Of a DNA stretch of 64,000 bases, positions 12,539 through 23,829 are shown one piece after another. The stretch is from assembly GCA_021464415.1 (NCBI GenBank), contig CM038469.1:13246501-13310500 (forward strand). Reading direction: 5' to 3'. Below the pieces are notes generated by a model. That model saw nothing but the letters and a program-made list of their open reading frames with translations. It was not told the origin of the DNA and did no database searches. Position 1 is the first letter of the stretch. Each line of letters opens with the position of its first letter. Origin of the DNA: Lonicera japonica. Lineage: Eukaryota; Streptophyta; Magnoliopsida; Dipsacales; Caprifoliaceae. Made by a program: the position numbers and the translations under genes.

Positions 12539-12865
12539 CTAGTTTTGTATGGAGTGTCCTGCCCCCGGACTGTGACCCGGTTTGGTGGGTCTGAAGTCAC
12601 TAACATGTGCTGATGAGAGTGGTGGGGGTACTGTTTGAGATTTGCCTATTGTCACACTGGGTGGCATTGGTGCTGTTGGTACAGCTTCATTGGCATATGC
12701 TTTTTTTGACATGATTTCTTTGTTGGAGATTTTTGTGTGAGTGTGAAGATTAGGGATATCGTTTATGTGCCATAACTTCAAATGCCTTCCTTCAATAGAG
12801 CGGAGTTCTTGGAAGAAAGTCAGTAGGACGAAAAGAATAGCAATGGTTAACTTTGTTTGAGCCAT
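12539..12865 (-). CDS. CEP: CEP peptide hormone precursor, tandem copy A
   Basis: A 108-residue intronless precursor. Residues 1-26 are a hydrophobic signal peptide ending near RSIEG, followed by a variable spacer and a single CEP motif DFRPTKPGHSPGAGH at residues 90-104, then S-I-Q-N. This mature motif is canonical (D1, F2, R3, all prolines, terminal H15). The frame is open upstream to 13033, but the start at 12865 is preferred. It begins the signal peptide, is shared by all three paralogues, and the upstream part would include the TATA region. By family knowledge the product is secreted and acts on CEPR receptors. Copies B and C share a three-residue A-E-A insertion that this copy lacks, so A branched off first. 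Confidence 0.93.
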   Translation of the reverse strand: MAQTKLTIAILFVLLTFFQELRSIEGRHLKLWHINDIPNLHTHTKISNKEIMSKKAYANEAVPTAPMPPSVTIGKSQTVPPPLSSAHVSDFRPTKPGHSPGAGHSIQN

Positions 12866-12883
12866 GAGAGCGTGTGTATGTAT

Positions 12884-12918
12884 GTGTGAGAGGGAGGGAG
12901 AGGGGGAGAGAGAGAGAT
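12884..12918 (-). repeat. Imperfect CT-rich leader repeat, CEP copy A
   Basis: The coding strand carries an interrupted CT repeat between the TATA box and the start codon. In copies B and C the same site is a pure dinucleotide repeat. Confidence 0.7.
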
Positions 12919-12942
12919 GTTTAAACCCTGTGGACTCTTGGG

Positions 12943-12950
12943 TATTTATA
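12943..12950 (-). promoter_or_regulatory. TATA box of CEP copy A
   Basis: TATAAATA on the minus strand, about 80 bp upstream of the start codon, within a block conserved in all three units. Confidence 0.7.
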
Positions 12951-13040
12951 GGGAGCTGGTGAGTTACAACTCTTAGGTCCTCATCAGTAGACGTGGCACT
13001 GCATTTTGTCATGTGTGATTGTGTTAGTGTCAACCATTTA

Positions 13041-13232
13041 CTCCGTGTCCCAATTGAGAGTCTCTTAGACTTTGATACTTTCTAAGAGAATACTAATTTC
13101 AACCTAATCAATGGCTGAAAAAAAAGGTATTGTGATATTCACTACATTGATTATGTTCGAAAAATGGAAAGTGGATTCTTAATAAGGGACATTCCAAAGA
13201 GGAAAAGTGGACTCTTGATGGGACGGAGGGAG
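13041..13232. repeat. Stowaway-like MITE in CEP copy A promoter
   Basis: The element begins CTCCGTGTCCCAATTGAG and ends TGGGACGGAGGGAG, with TA on each side. This is the typical CTCCCTCCGTCCC-type Stowaway (Tc1/Mariner) terminus. It ends about 90 bp from the TATA box. The same element is at the same place in copies B and C. Confidence 0.8.
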
Positions 13233-14107
13233 TATTTAAATTTTTATATTGTCTCTGCCCTTTGGTAACCATAACCTGTCACGGAAAATGGTCTTGTCAA
13301 AGCAAATTCTGGCTTCAGACAAAGTAAATGATCGTTTAGTTGACGACCTTTTGCGCATAATGCTTTGAGAATAGTATATTGTTTTGGTAGAAATTATTTA
13401 GCATCGGCCATTTGTTAAACCTCCATCCTAACCTCTTAAATTCATGTTTTTGGATTGTGTCTAATTTTAGGGATTTTAAATGCCAACTCTAATTTCTAGC
13501 GGTATATTCTTTGAGATACACACAGAATATAACAAGAAACAGGGCGTTGAAATTTCTGTTATTCTATTACAACATACATAGAGAGGTGGTTGGTTTAGTA
13601 CTTTTGTCTGTGGATAGTTTATTTGCTTGCCCTATGCAACTTTTCATTCATTTAAGGCCTCTCCTTTTTGTGCTTTTATTTAACTATGAGACTGTTTTCT
13701 AGTATGGAACAGGCACAAATAATCTTGATGTGGACTTGGTTCGTTTCTGTCCACCCATGTAGCTTAAGTATTTGAACATGGTGGGTGGTTGTTAACAGAG
13801 GTTTTTGGGAGACAAAATGGTAATATAAGAGCGCACCATTAATGGATTAAAGATTATTTTTTGTCATCAGATGCTTGTTTCTTCTCCACTGACCGTCCAC
13901 CCTCACAGAAAATGTCACGCTTCTAGTTAATAAGGTCAGCTTTCCAACTATATGCCCTGATTCTTCCCCCCCCCCCTCTCTCTCTCTCTCTCTGTTTGTG
14001 TGTGTGCGTGTTACTTTAAGCCCTTTTGAATTAATGTTTTACTATTAAGAGTTGTCTTTCTTTGGGCATTTCAAACTAAAAGAGTGTGTATATAATGTTC
14101 TTTTTGA

Positions 14108-14259
14108 GCTGGTTTACTGTTTTTTTTCTTCTTGTTTTCCCTCAGTTAGCTAGAGGATTTAAGGGGCTTGGTGGACTGCTGGTTCACCAAGATTGCTCTC
14201 ATCTTTGTAATGCTTTTGTTTTTTTATTTAATAAAGCATTTTGTTTCGGATCAAAAAAA
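14108..14259 (+). mobile_element. 5'-truncated LINE fragment
   Basis: A 152-bp insertion ends in a run of A. It is flanked by a perfect 16-bp duplication ATAATGTTCTTTTTGA (14092-14107 and 14260-14275). The body has the TTTGTAATGC...TTTAATAAAGC 3' end common in plant LINEs. Units 2 (near 20255) and 3 (near 40435) have the empty site. This is a clear target-primed reverse-transcription product. Confidence 0.9.
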
Positions 14260-14426
14260 ATAATGTTCTTTTTGATACATGGAGATGGTTAGTCATGTGG
14301 TTCGCACTTGAGAAGAGGGGAAGGGGGGAGGGAGAGACTTGAACATGTGATATGCTAAAATATTTATTGAATCAATATATGACACTTCATGAAATTTAAT
14401 TAGTTTAGTTTTGGCTGTTAATTGTA

Positions 14427-14606
14427 CTTTTCTCCATCTCAAACTTTGAGCCTTACTTTCTTTTTGCACGTCTCAAATTAAAGTACCAACCTCACATTAA
14501 AAAGGAAAAAAGTTGTTTTCTTGACCATTGATTAGATTAAAATTAGTTTTCTGAAAAAAGTATTCAAGTCAAAGTGAGACTTAATTTTCATCTGAAAAGA
14601 AGGGAG
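14427..14606. repeat. Second Stowaway-like MITE, unit copy 1
   Basis: A TA-flanked element begins CTTTTCTCCATCTCAAAC and ends GAAGGGAG. Its counterparts are at about 20428-20595 and 40609-41203, the last split by another MITE. Confidence 0.55.
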
Positions 14607-16002
14607 TAGTTAATTTATTTTCTACTTTTAAATAGTGAAAATTTGACTTTGAAATGTTCCTGCATGTTTTGGAGGAAGAGAAGCCCAATCAAAATACTCA
14701 ATAATTCAGTGTCTACTTAGTCTTGTATTAAATCCTAGCTTTACCACTTGGACATTCCGAGTTGGTTGTTTTGTGGGTTAGGCAGGCTTCGTAAGTGGAT
14801 GGGTCAGTGTGATTATTTTTAGGTTGGGATCCTTCGGATGATGGGATATTCAGGGTCAATTTTGGGCTAGATCAATGTGAGTTGGGTTTGTCCAAAAAAA
14901 AAAAAATGTGAGTTGGGTAAGCCCATGTACTAAAGTTTGATTTTCCTTTTCTTTTTCTTTCCCCTTTCTTTATTCCTCCCTGGGTCCAAGAACCATAGAA
15001 CGCCCAGTTCTACAGTATTAAGCATTATTACTACCAAACTAGCAAGTTGATTGTTTTCTTAAACTGATGTAGAATGGCCAAAAGAGATGTTAAATACACA
15101 GAGTGTCCAAAAAGTTAGTACACAAATTCATCTAATTGGTCAAGAATGGAAACCTGTCTACAAGTAAGTGAATTTATTTAATTCTTGACCAATCTATTGA
15201 CTATGTCCATTTGATTGGTCAGGATCAGAACTTGTTTGCAATTAGGTGAACTCGTTTAATTGTTGACCAATCCAGCACTTCATATACCATTATGTCTACT
15301 AACTTTTTGCGTACTTTCAAAAATGAAAATAGATATTCTTATCGGTTTCGTCAACCGGATAGTTATTCCGGTTCATTGATGGCTTGTACATTGCCAAATG
15401 TGCAACCCATCAATGTCCCCTATTTGGTTGATGAAGCTAGTAAGTGTAGTGTTGCACTTTTAGATAGTCTTGGATTGCACAACTAATAGAGTACGTATGG
15501 TCTTGATAGTACACTCCAATTTCCATGTGGCTTTTTAGTTTTGAGTTTTAAGGACGCCAAAATAATTTCAAAAACGTGGAATTTCATAATAAAGTATGTA
15601 TCTCGGAAGAATAATAAAGTGTAATGGAAACGCTTAGATTAGGTAGTTAGAAATAACAAAGGGATGAGTACCGTATTTATAGGAGGGTGATGTTTGAGAT
15701 TTGTATTTCAATGGTGCCACTTTAATGAAATTCGATCCGATGAATTTAAGGTCTTTATGGATTGAAATATAATCAGAAAGGCACACACTTGATAGACCTA
15801 AGAGCCTTGCTATAGCCATTTTTGGTACCAGTGATAATTCTATTTTGTTGAATTGAAATACCTTGGGACAATTAACAACAGCTAAAAAATAAAATTAAAG
15901 AGAATGCTGAGGTTGTTAGACTTGAAATGGATCGTTTAGTAAATCCTAAAGACCATTTTGCCAAGAGAATTGTAGCCCAATGGCACACCTCTTTCACTTT
16001 TA

Positions 16003-16295
16003 GGCTCTATTTGATAGCAACACGGAAAATAATAGAAGAAGATAATTGATTTGTTTGAAAAGTTGAAAAATAAGTAGAGGCATACGGTGAGATGCTCACT
16101 ATTCTATGCTTAGTTTTATATGTACTCAAACCTTATGTTTTGTGGATAATTTTCTATCACCACGGAAAGAAGTTTTTGCATGGAAAAAGCCAAAAAGTAA
16201 GAATTAATCTAACCACATGGTTGAACTTATTTTCTAACTTCTCACACAAATCAAATGTTTTTCATACCATTTTCATGTTGCTACCTAGTGGTGCG
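16003..16295. repeat. MITE of the GGCTC-TTTGATA family, unit copy 2
   Basis: The left end is GGCTCTATTTGATAGCAAC and the right end is a decayed inverse (GTTGCTACCTAGTGGTGC), with TTA on both sides. The family recurs at 10999, 19911, 20631, 37580 and 40091. It is probably PIF/Harbinger-type, judged from the 3-bp duplication. Confidence 0.6.
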
Positions 16296-16539
16296 TTAGT
16301 TGTTACAAGGAACACTTAAAGCTTCCTTTGAAAAAAAAAATAGTAAAAGAATACGAACATGTTACGTTATGTGGTTTTGATCCTTGTGTGATTGATGTAT
16401 ACATAAAATATACAATGTTAAACATTTTTTTTTACATAGCGATAATTTTACAACGCAAGTTTTTCCCCACAATACAATTGTTGTTACGCAATTATGAATC
16501 CATATGTCTACAACCACCATAATAAGGGTGGACATTGGT

Positions 16540-16640
16540 TGATCAATGGGGTTCGACAACCACGTCCATGTGGGTTGAATCAAGTCCTCTCAGTTACGAG
16601 GGCAAGGAGGATGCCAACAGGCTACAAAGCCTTTGCATAT
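16540..16640 (-). repeat. SINE-like block, unit copy 2
   Basis: Paralogue of the block at 11385-11490, with A-box-like TGTAGCCTGTTGGCA and B-box-like sequence on the minus strand. Confidence 0.45.
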
Positions 16641-16913
16641 ACAACGTTGAACTTTGGAACATGCTTGGATAATCTTTGTGAATCAATTGGTTCATCCCAT
16701 TATGCATCTTGAATAAACACACATTTTGCATTGGTGGATTTTTTTTTTCTATTGCATCCTGTTTGTACAAATCTAGGTTCACCACATCTCTCTCTGAGTG
16801 ATGAAAATACTATTTTATTTATATGATTTCAGAAACACATCTTGTGGCACATTTCATAAAAGTCTCTCTCTTTGTTAGGTAAACTTTTCACTAACTTTTG
16901 GGAAGCAACTAGG

Positions 16914-17627
16914 CAGTGGCGGAGCCAGGATGTTTACCCAGTTGGGACTTGATTAACATTAAACAATTTTTTTAATTACAAGGAGTAATACTACAAAAAA
17001 ATATTGTATATTAAACATCTATTATATTAAGGTATGTACATTAAAAAACACAAGTCATAAACATTATTTTCTGAGGCTTCTATCCTAAAAACATTGAAAG
17101 ACACCTTCATTTTTAATGTTTTTTAATATAACTTTTTCAACGTTTAGATATTATTTTTTTGACAAATTTACACATTTTCATATATTAATTTCATACATTT
17201 TCCTTTGACGGTTTGAGAGATTTTTGTTGTTTATGGTTAGAAGAAATAGACTTAGATCTTCTTTCTATTTATTGTAAAATAAGTAAGATAAGAGAAGATT
17301 ATGGTCAATGTGTTCTTTTACTTCAATTGTTAAATTATTCAATAGATAATCTCATATGAGGAGCAAACCTACAATAAGTAAAATTTTGAAGTATAATAGG
17401 AGATTTTTGCATAATTAATGGGTTTAAAAGTGGAGATGAAATTTTCTCTAATAATACATACATATTAGACCCTAGATTTCTAATTTTTTTACAGAAAAAA
17501 CTTCATAGTTTTGAATTTTACAAAAACGCCCCTATAGCAATTTAAAAATACCATACTTACTATGAAAAATTTTCAAATCCATGTAGGGGCGTAAGCCTCA
17601 ACATGTCCTACGCTCCCTCCGCCACTG
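16914..17627. mobile_element. Non-autonomous hAT element, CAGTGGCGGA family
   Basis: A 714-bp insertion begins CAGTGGCGGAGCC and ends CTCCGCCACTG. The flanking 8-bp duplication is CAACTAGG (16906-16913) and CAACCAGG (17628-17635), one mismatch. Units 1 (near 11738) and 3 (near 38279) show the uninterrupted site. The 8-bp duplication and CAG...CTG ends indicate hAT. It has no transposase frame. A relative is at 33529-34110. Confidence 0.88.
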
Positions 17628-18451
17628 CAACCAGGCATAAGGAATATAGGCAAAAAAATGGAAAAAGACTAAAGTATGTTTTCAGGCATTCAGGTTATAT
17701 GTTACGTAATTTTTGTATAGAATCTAACTAGAGTAATATTCATAAAATTAAAAAAACAAGGAAAAGAACAAGGAAGGAAAATACACACAAATGTCTCCTC
17801 ACGCTCTGCTGGATTTTCTGCTGTAAATTGGATTTACAACAGTGCATTTGTTTATTTTGTCGAATATACATCAGTCTTTCCTATTAACCAAAGTGTTTTC
17901 TTAGCTTGTTGACTTTGTTTTCCTAAGGGTCTTCTTTGCATGTTCATTGATCTTTTCGGTTCTAGCAATTGCTGTATTAATGGCCCTGTGTTAAAACACA
18001 TGCAAATATAACGCAAACAAATAGAAGGAGAAAAATAAAAATACAAATTCCATTTCCATATTGCATTACAAGTATATATATCCATAAGAAAAAAGATAAA
18101 ATGTTCAAGTAGATTGAAATCTATCTTCATGTTATTACATAAAATGACCACATCATTGTGCCGTCTTATTGGACCCATGCAAACACGTAACGCTTTCTGA
18201 ACCACAAATGCAATTTCTGTTTTACTAATTGTGCATGTTTTCTTTCTGTAGTTTTGCAACTCCATATTACTTAATACGCTATATATGATGATTAAATGTA
18301 GGTAACACTCGTACATAAATAAACCTAGGTCACACTTGTAAATGGTATGCATTACATGTGACTTTCTAGCACTCAAATGCGATGCAGAATACCCACAACT
18401 CTCAGGTCTAAGCTCTACATTGCTTTGAATACCTAGGGGCTAGAAGTAGCG

Positions 18452-18775
18452 CTAGTTTGGTATGGAGTGTCCCGCCCCCGGACTGTGACCCGGTTTGGTG
18501 GGTTTATAGGCACTAACATGTGCTGCTGAGAGTGGTGGGGGTACTGTTTGAGATTTGCCAACTGTCACACTGGGTGGCATTGGTGCTTCTGCTGCTGTTG
18601 GTACAGCTTCATTGGCATATGCTGTTTCTTTGTCCGAGATTTTTGTGTGAGTGTGAAGATTAGGGATATCATTTATGTGCCATAACTTCAAATGCCTTCC
18701 CTCAATAAAGCGGAGTTCTTGGAAGAAAGTCAGTAGGACGAAAAAAATAGCAAAGGTTAACTTTGTTTGAGCCAT
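18452..18775 (-). CDS. CEP: CEP precursor, tandem copy B, altered peptide
   Basis: A 107-residue intronless precursor, open from the signal peptide (residues 1-26, ending RFIEG) to the stop. The CEP motif at residues 89-103 reads AYKPTKPGHSPGAGH. The first three positions differ from the canonical D-F-R seen in copy A, while the conserved P-x-x-P-G-H-S-P-G-x-G-H core is intact. A three-residue deletion (M-S-K) in the spacer sets it apart from A and C. The TATA box, CT leader and promoter MITE are preserved, so it is probably expressed. Whether the altered N-terminus still binds CEPR receptors cannot be told from sequence; it could be a diverged ligand or a gene drifting toward loss. Confidence 0.9.
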   Translation of the reverse strand: MAQTKLTFAIFFVLLTFFQELRFIEGRHLKLWHINDIPNLHTHTKISDKETAYANEAVPTAAEAPMPPSVTVGKSQTVPPPLSAAHVSAYKPTKPGHSPGAGHSIPN

Positions 18776-18790
18776 GAGAGCGTGTGTATG

Positions 18791-18793
<3 letters not shown>

Positions 18794-18837
<44 letters not shown>
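18794..18837 (-). repeat. (CT)22 leader microsatellite, CEP copy B
   Basis: A pure GA repeat on the plus strand (CT on the coding strand), 44 bases long, lies about 20 bp upstream of the start codon and downstream of the TATA box. Confidence 0.9.
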
Positions 18838-18840
<3 letters not shown>

Positions 18841-18863
18841 TTAAACCCTTGTGGATTCTTGGG

Positions 18864-18871
18864 TATTTATA
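18864..18871 (-). promoter_or_regulatory. TATA box of CEP copy B
   Basis: TATAAATA on the minus strand, about 90 bp upstream of the start codon. Confidence 0.7.
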
Positions 18872-18961
18872 GAGAGCTGAAGAGTAGCAACTCTTAGGTC
18901 CTCATCAGTAGACCTGGCACTGCATTATGTCGTGTGTGACTGTGTTAGTGTCAACCATTTA

Positions 18962-19166
18962 CTCCCTCACTCTAAAATTGAGTCTCATTTTGACTTTGAT
19001 ACTTTCTAAGAGAATACTAACTTTAACCTAATCAATGGCTGAATAAAATGGTATTGTGAATTTGTGATATTCACTTCATTGAATATTTCCGATTAAAGGA
19101 AAGTGGACTCTTAATAAGGGACATTCCAAAGAGGAAAAGTGGACTCTTAATATGAGATGGATGGAG
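18962..19166. repeat. Stowaway-like MITE in CEP copy B promoter
   Basis: A TA-flanked element begins CTCCCTCACTCTAAAATTGAG and ends ATGGATGGAG. It is orthologous to 13041-13232 and 39549-39744. Confidence 0.75.
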
Positions 19167-19825
19167 TATTTAATTTTTTATATTATCTCTACCCTTTGCT
19201 AACCATAATTTGCTACCGAAAATGGTCTTGTCAAAGCAAATTTTGGCTTCATACAAAGTAAACGATCATTTAGTTGATGACTTGATGCCCATAATTCTTT
19301 GAGAATAGTATATTGTTTTGGTAGAAATTAATTAGCATCGGCTATTTGTTAAACCTCCATCCTAACCTGTTAATTTCTTGTTTTTGGATTGTGCCTAATT
19401 TTAGAGATTTTAAATGCCAACTCGAATTTCTAGTGGTATATTCTTCGAGATACACAGAAAATAACGAGAAACGGGGATGATGAACATGCATAGAGAGGTG
19501 GTTGGTTTGCATGCCCCATGCAACTTTTCATTCATTTGAGGTATGAGACAGTTTTCCAGTGTGGAACAGGCACAAATAATCTCGTCGTGGACTAGGCTCG
19601 TTTCCGTCCACCCATGTAGCTTAAGTATTTGAACATGGTGGGTGGTTGTTAACAGATGTTTTTGGGAGACAAAATGGTAACATAAGAGCGCACCATTAAT
19701 GGTAATGTATTAAAGATTATTTTTTGTCATCAGATGCTTGGTGATCTTCTCCACTGACCGCCCACCCTCACGGAAAATGTCACCCTTCCAATCAAACAAG
19801 GTCTGTTTTCCAACTATATGTCCTG

Positions 19826-19863
<38 letters not shown>

Positions 19864-19910
19864 GTGTGTGTTTGAATTAATGTTTAACTATTAAGAGTCT
19901 AACCATTAAG

Positions 19911-20201
19911 AGTCTGTTTGACACCAATATAGAAAATAAAAATAGTTGATTTTTGTGAGAAGTCAGAAAATAAGTTGAAATATGTGGTGAAATATTTTCT
20001 TATTATGTGCCCTTTTTCACGGAAAAAATTTCTTTGGTTGCTGAGGGAGAAAATTTTTCCACAAAAAACAATGAAGGATGTAGGACATTCATTCATAAAA
20101 ATGAGCATGAGAGGGAGAGTTTTTCATCACATGCTTCAACTTATTTTCCAATTTCTTACTCAAATTAAGTGTTGTCATTTTCCATGTTATCAAACGGAGC
20201 C
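19911..20201. repeat. MITE shared only by unit copies 2 and 3
   Basis: The left end AGTCTGTTTGACACC and right end ATCAAACGGAGCC are inverted, with TAAG(AG) on both sides. Copy 1 near 14045 has the uninterrupted site. The orthologous insertion in copy 3 is 40091-40384. Confidence 0.7.
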
Positions 20202-20630
20202 TAAGAGTCCTCTCCCTTATTTGGACATTTCAATGTAAAAGTATTTGTATATACATAATTTTTCTTTTGATACATGGAGATGGTTAGTTGTGTGGTTTGC
20301 AATTGAGGAGAGGGGATTTGGGGGTTGGGTGGTGGATTATATTGAACATGTGATATGCTAAAATATATTGAATCAATATATTATACTTCATGATATTTAA
20401 ATAATTTAGTTTTGGCTGTTAATCATAGTTTTCTCCATCTCAAACTTAGAACCTTACCTTCTTCCGGCATGTCTCAAATTGAAGTACCAACCATGCATTA
20501 AGAAAACATTTGTATTCTTAACCGTTGATTAGATTGAAATTAGTTTTCTTAAAAAAGTATTCAAGTCAAAGTGAGACTTTCATCCTAAAAGTAGTAGTTA
20601 ATTGTATTTTTTTTTGTTTTTTGTTTTTTA

Positions 20631-20928
20631 GGCTTCGTTTGACATGGAAAAAGAAAATAAAAACATTTGATTTGGTAAGAAGTTGGATAAGAAGTTGAGG
20701 CATGTGATAAAATGTTATCCATTTTATACTCATTTTATGAATACCTGTTTTTCATTTTTCATATTTTTTTTATGGAAAATATTTATTTCTCAACTATCAA
20801 AGAAAATTTCTTTATGAAAAAAAGGCACAAAATAAGTAGACATATAACCACATGTTTCAACTTATTTTTCAACATCTTACAAAAATCAACCATTTTTATT
20901 TTCTTTTTTCTTGTTATCAAACGCAACC
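20631..20928. repeat. Second GGCTC-family MITE in unit copy 2
   Basis: The left end GGCTTCGTTTGACATGG and right end GTTATCAAACGCAACC are inverted, with TA on each side. Neither copy 1 nor copy 3 has it at this place. Confidence 0.65.
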
Positions 20929-21088
20929 TAATTAGTGAAAATTTGACTATGAAATGTTACCTCATGTTTTGGAGGAAGAGAATCCCAATTAAATCTTTTC
21001 GTAATTCATTGTCTACTTAGTCTTGTATTAAAGCCTAAGTTTGCCACTTAGACATTCCAAGAAGGTTGTTTTGGGATCTTATGCATGA

Positions 21089-22660
21089 CTAGGGTTTACC
21101 CGTGCCGTCCGTCACGATAAAAAGAATAAAAAATAATAATTAAATAAAATATAATTACGTGAAAAATGTGAGGATCGAAGATGTGTATGGTTGTATATTA
21201 CTTAGGAATGAAAACAGATAATTAAGGTATCGCAAAAACGAAACATATCTAACTAAAAATATAACCATCCTCACTCGAGATGTGTTTTACTTGTCCAATT
21301 AGACCTGAAATCGCATCGACCGTTTTATAATGTAATGATGTTATGAGTGTATTTAAAAAAGAAAAAAATATTATATTCGAGGCAGATCGAATTGTAATAT
21401 AAAAAATTATCACCCTAAAATTGCTTCGATCCTTTTATATTGTAATGGTGTTATTAGTATATTTAAAAGAAAAAATATTATATTTGAGGTAAGTTGGACA
21501 CTAATATAAAAAAATTTCACCCCATATTCGAGGTAGGTTGGACACTTATTTTAAAGTTATAGCATTTGAAAATAATTTAAAATTTGATGAGAGAGAAATA
21601 TATATTTTCAATAATTAATGAGTTAGAAATAGTTTAAGTATACTATTATATTTGTAATGTTTTATAAGTTTTATATGCATAATTTTGTTTTCAATAACTA
21701 ATGAGTTAGAAATAGTTCAATAATTTTTTCTTGAATTTTTTTTATACATAATTTAATAATCACAATGGATCTTGTTTTGTAGGTGTTGATGAATATATTT
21801 CAAATATATAAATTTTATTAAAGTTGAATTTGTAAATTTAAAGTTATGGCATTTAAAAGTTTTTTAAAAATTTGATGAGAGAGAAATGTTGTAGAAAAGT
21901 AGAGAGATGTAAGAATTATATTTGTATATATGTTTAGTGTGTGAGTAAATGTTAAGTTGATTTGACATCTTGTTGTGAGGTATATAAAAATGATCCAATG
22001 ATCTAAAAGTGTTAACACCATTACAAATTAATATGAGACGTTGGATTGATTTATTATTTTATTGCAAAAAATCCTTGTTTTATAATATAGATGATGGATC
22101 TTGTTTAATTGATCTCGATTAGTAGATTTAAATATTATTTTTTTATGAAATTTCTTGATTAGTATATTTTAAATATTAAATATTAAATTTTTTTATTTAA
22201 GATGAATCTTTTTTAATTGATCTTGATTATTATATTTAAATATTAATTTTTTATTAAATTTCTTGATTAGTAGAATTTAAATATTGAATTTTAATGTGAA
22301 AATATTTATTGGTGTGTAGAGTTTACTTTTGTGTATATTATTAGTGTTAAATGTTACTTAATAATTTTTATTTTTTTTACATAATTCTATAGTCATGATG
22401 GATCTTGTTTAATTAATCTTGATTAGTAGATTTTAAATATTAATTTTTTATTAAATTTTTAATTTTTTATTTTAAGTTATATCATTGTGTGTATATTATT
22501 GGTGTGAGTGTTTTAACTTTGATGTGACATCTTGATGTGTGTATAAAATTCATCCAAAGGTGTAGATTTAATGCACACCATAACATATATATTTTTAACC
22601 ATTAAATTTTTATACTTTTTGAAAATAAATTTGGTCAAACTTGGTGTTTTGTAATATAGA
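21089..22660 (-). mobile_element. Helitron (non-autonomous)
   Basis: Read on the minus strand, the element begins TCTATATTACAAAAC at 22660 and ends GGGTAAACCCTAG at 21089. Just inside the 3' end is a GC-rich stretch, CGTGACGGACGGCACGG, that can pair as a short hairpin. It sits exactly between A and T with no target duplication. Unit copy 3 (near 41380) has the uninterrupted site. TC at the 5' end, CTAG at the 3' end, a 3' hairpin and A^T insertion are the Helitron hallmarks. The 1572-bp interior is AT-rich with no RepHel protein. Confidence 0.88.
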
Positions 22661-23046
22661 TGAGATGGATACCGGGTCAATTTTGGGTTAGATTAATGTG
22701 AGCTGGGTTGTCCCATGTAGCCAAGTTTAATTTTCCTTTTCTTTTTCTTTCCCCCTTCTTTTTTCCTCCCTGGGTATAAGAACCATAGAACGCCCACTTC
22801 TACAATATTAATCATTATTACTAGAAAACTAGCAAGTTGAGTGTTTTCTTAAACTGATGTAGTATGGCCAAAACAGAAATTAGATAAACGGTGTGCTCAA
22901 AAGTTAGTACACAAATTTGTTTGATTGGTCAAAAATAAAAATATGTATGTAAATAAGCAAACTTATTTAATTCTAGACAAATCTTTTGACTGTGTACATT
23001 TGATTGGTCAGGATCGGAACCTTTTTGCAATTAGGTGAACTCATTA

Positions 23047-23371
23047 GGGCTCATTTGACTGTTTATAATTGTTTGCGCAAATTATTTTATTTATAATTGT
23101 TTTTCGTAAATTAACAAATTGTAAATTGTTTCATTTCAATCAAAAAGAATTGTGGCCCGATTTTTTTCACATGAACTTGTATGACAATTATAAGTTATGC
23201 AATTTCAATTGTATTTCAATGCTTTCTTATTTAATATCTTATGTATTAATTTCAGTTTATAACTTTATGTACTAACTCTTTTTTTCAATGAAATGCTCAA
23301 ATTAGATAATTTACGAATTAAACAATTATAAATAATTTAATTCACAAATCGGAAAAAAATCAAACGGAGTC
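23047..23371. repeat. PIF/Harbinger-like MITE
   Basis: A 325-bp element begins GGGCTCATTTGACTG and ends CAAACGGAGTC, with TTA on both sides (23044-23046 and 23372-23374). Copy 1 near 15250 shows the empty site. Its left half is also present in copy 3 (41755-41870), where it is cut off. Confidence 0.7.
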
Positions 23372-23659
23372 TTAATTGTTGACTAATTTAATAACTAATA
23401 TATTATTTTATGTATTAACTTTTCGTGTATATTGTATTTTGAATGGTTGATTCACGGAAAACAGGGGGAAAAGCTTTAACAAAACAAAGAGTACTGCTAC
23501 ACAACACGGCATATTATACCGCCTTTCCTTACCGGCGAACGTGGAAGAACACGCGTCAAAACGGTGGGCTCCATTTGTCTTATTAAATAAAATGTAAGTT
23601 ATTCATTTTTATTTTTATTATGATTAATAATAAAATAAAACAATTAACTGCATAGAACC

Positions 23660-23811
23660 CAAAAGAAGACGAAGGGAAGAAGATACGCAGCCATCTCCGA
23701 TTCCGATTCCGGTGTATTCATGGAGATTGAAGTTCCATTCGTTCAATTCATCCTAAATAGAATATCATCATTGAATCTATCTCCTTTAATTTCCTTATAT
23801 GAAGTGAGTTA
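23660..23811 (+). other. Possible isolated first exon
   Basis: A GC-richer stretch with an ATG at 23720 opens a frame of about 28 residues that meets GAAGTGAGT, a plausible splice donor. No downstream coding exon is recognised in the next 1.5 kb, so this may be a relic or chance. Confidence 0.2.
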
Positions 23812-23829
23812 TCTCTATTTTCCCCCCTC

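Larger units (their letters stand above)
9300..15290. repeat. Tandem CEP unit, copy 1
   Basis: This is the first of three diverged direct copies. Landmarks shared with copies 2 and 3 are the GATGGCTTGTACATTGCC segment, the GGCTC-type MITE, the SINE-like block, the CEP gene, the promoter Stowaway MITE and the (C/T)AAGAACCATAGAAC segment near the right end. Insertions found only in copy 1 are a Mutator-like element (9705-10715) and a LINE fragment (14108-14259). Confidence 0.85.
15290..23046. repeat. Tandem CEP unit, copy 2
   Basis: This copy directly follows copy 1 in the same orientation. Insertions found only here are a hAT element (16914-17627) and a Helitron (21089-22660). It shares with copy 3 the MITE at 19911-20201, which copy 1 lacks, so copies 2 and 3 are the closer pair. 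Confidence 0.85.

Noticed and set aside
12866..13033. N-terminal extension of CEP copy A to an upstream ATG
   Set aside because: It would put the TATA box and CT leader inside the coding region and bury the signal peptide; the paralogues start at the inner ATG.
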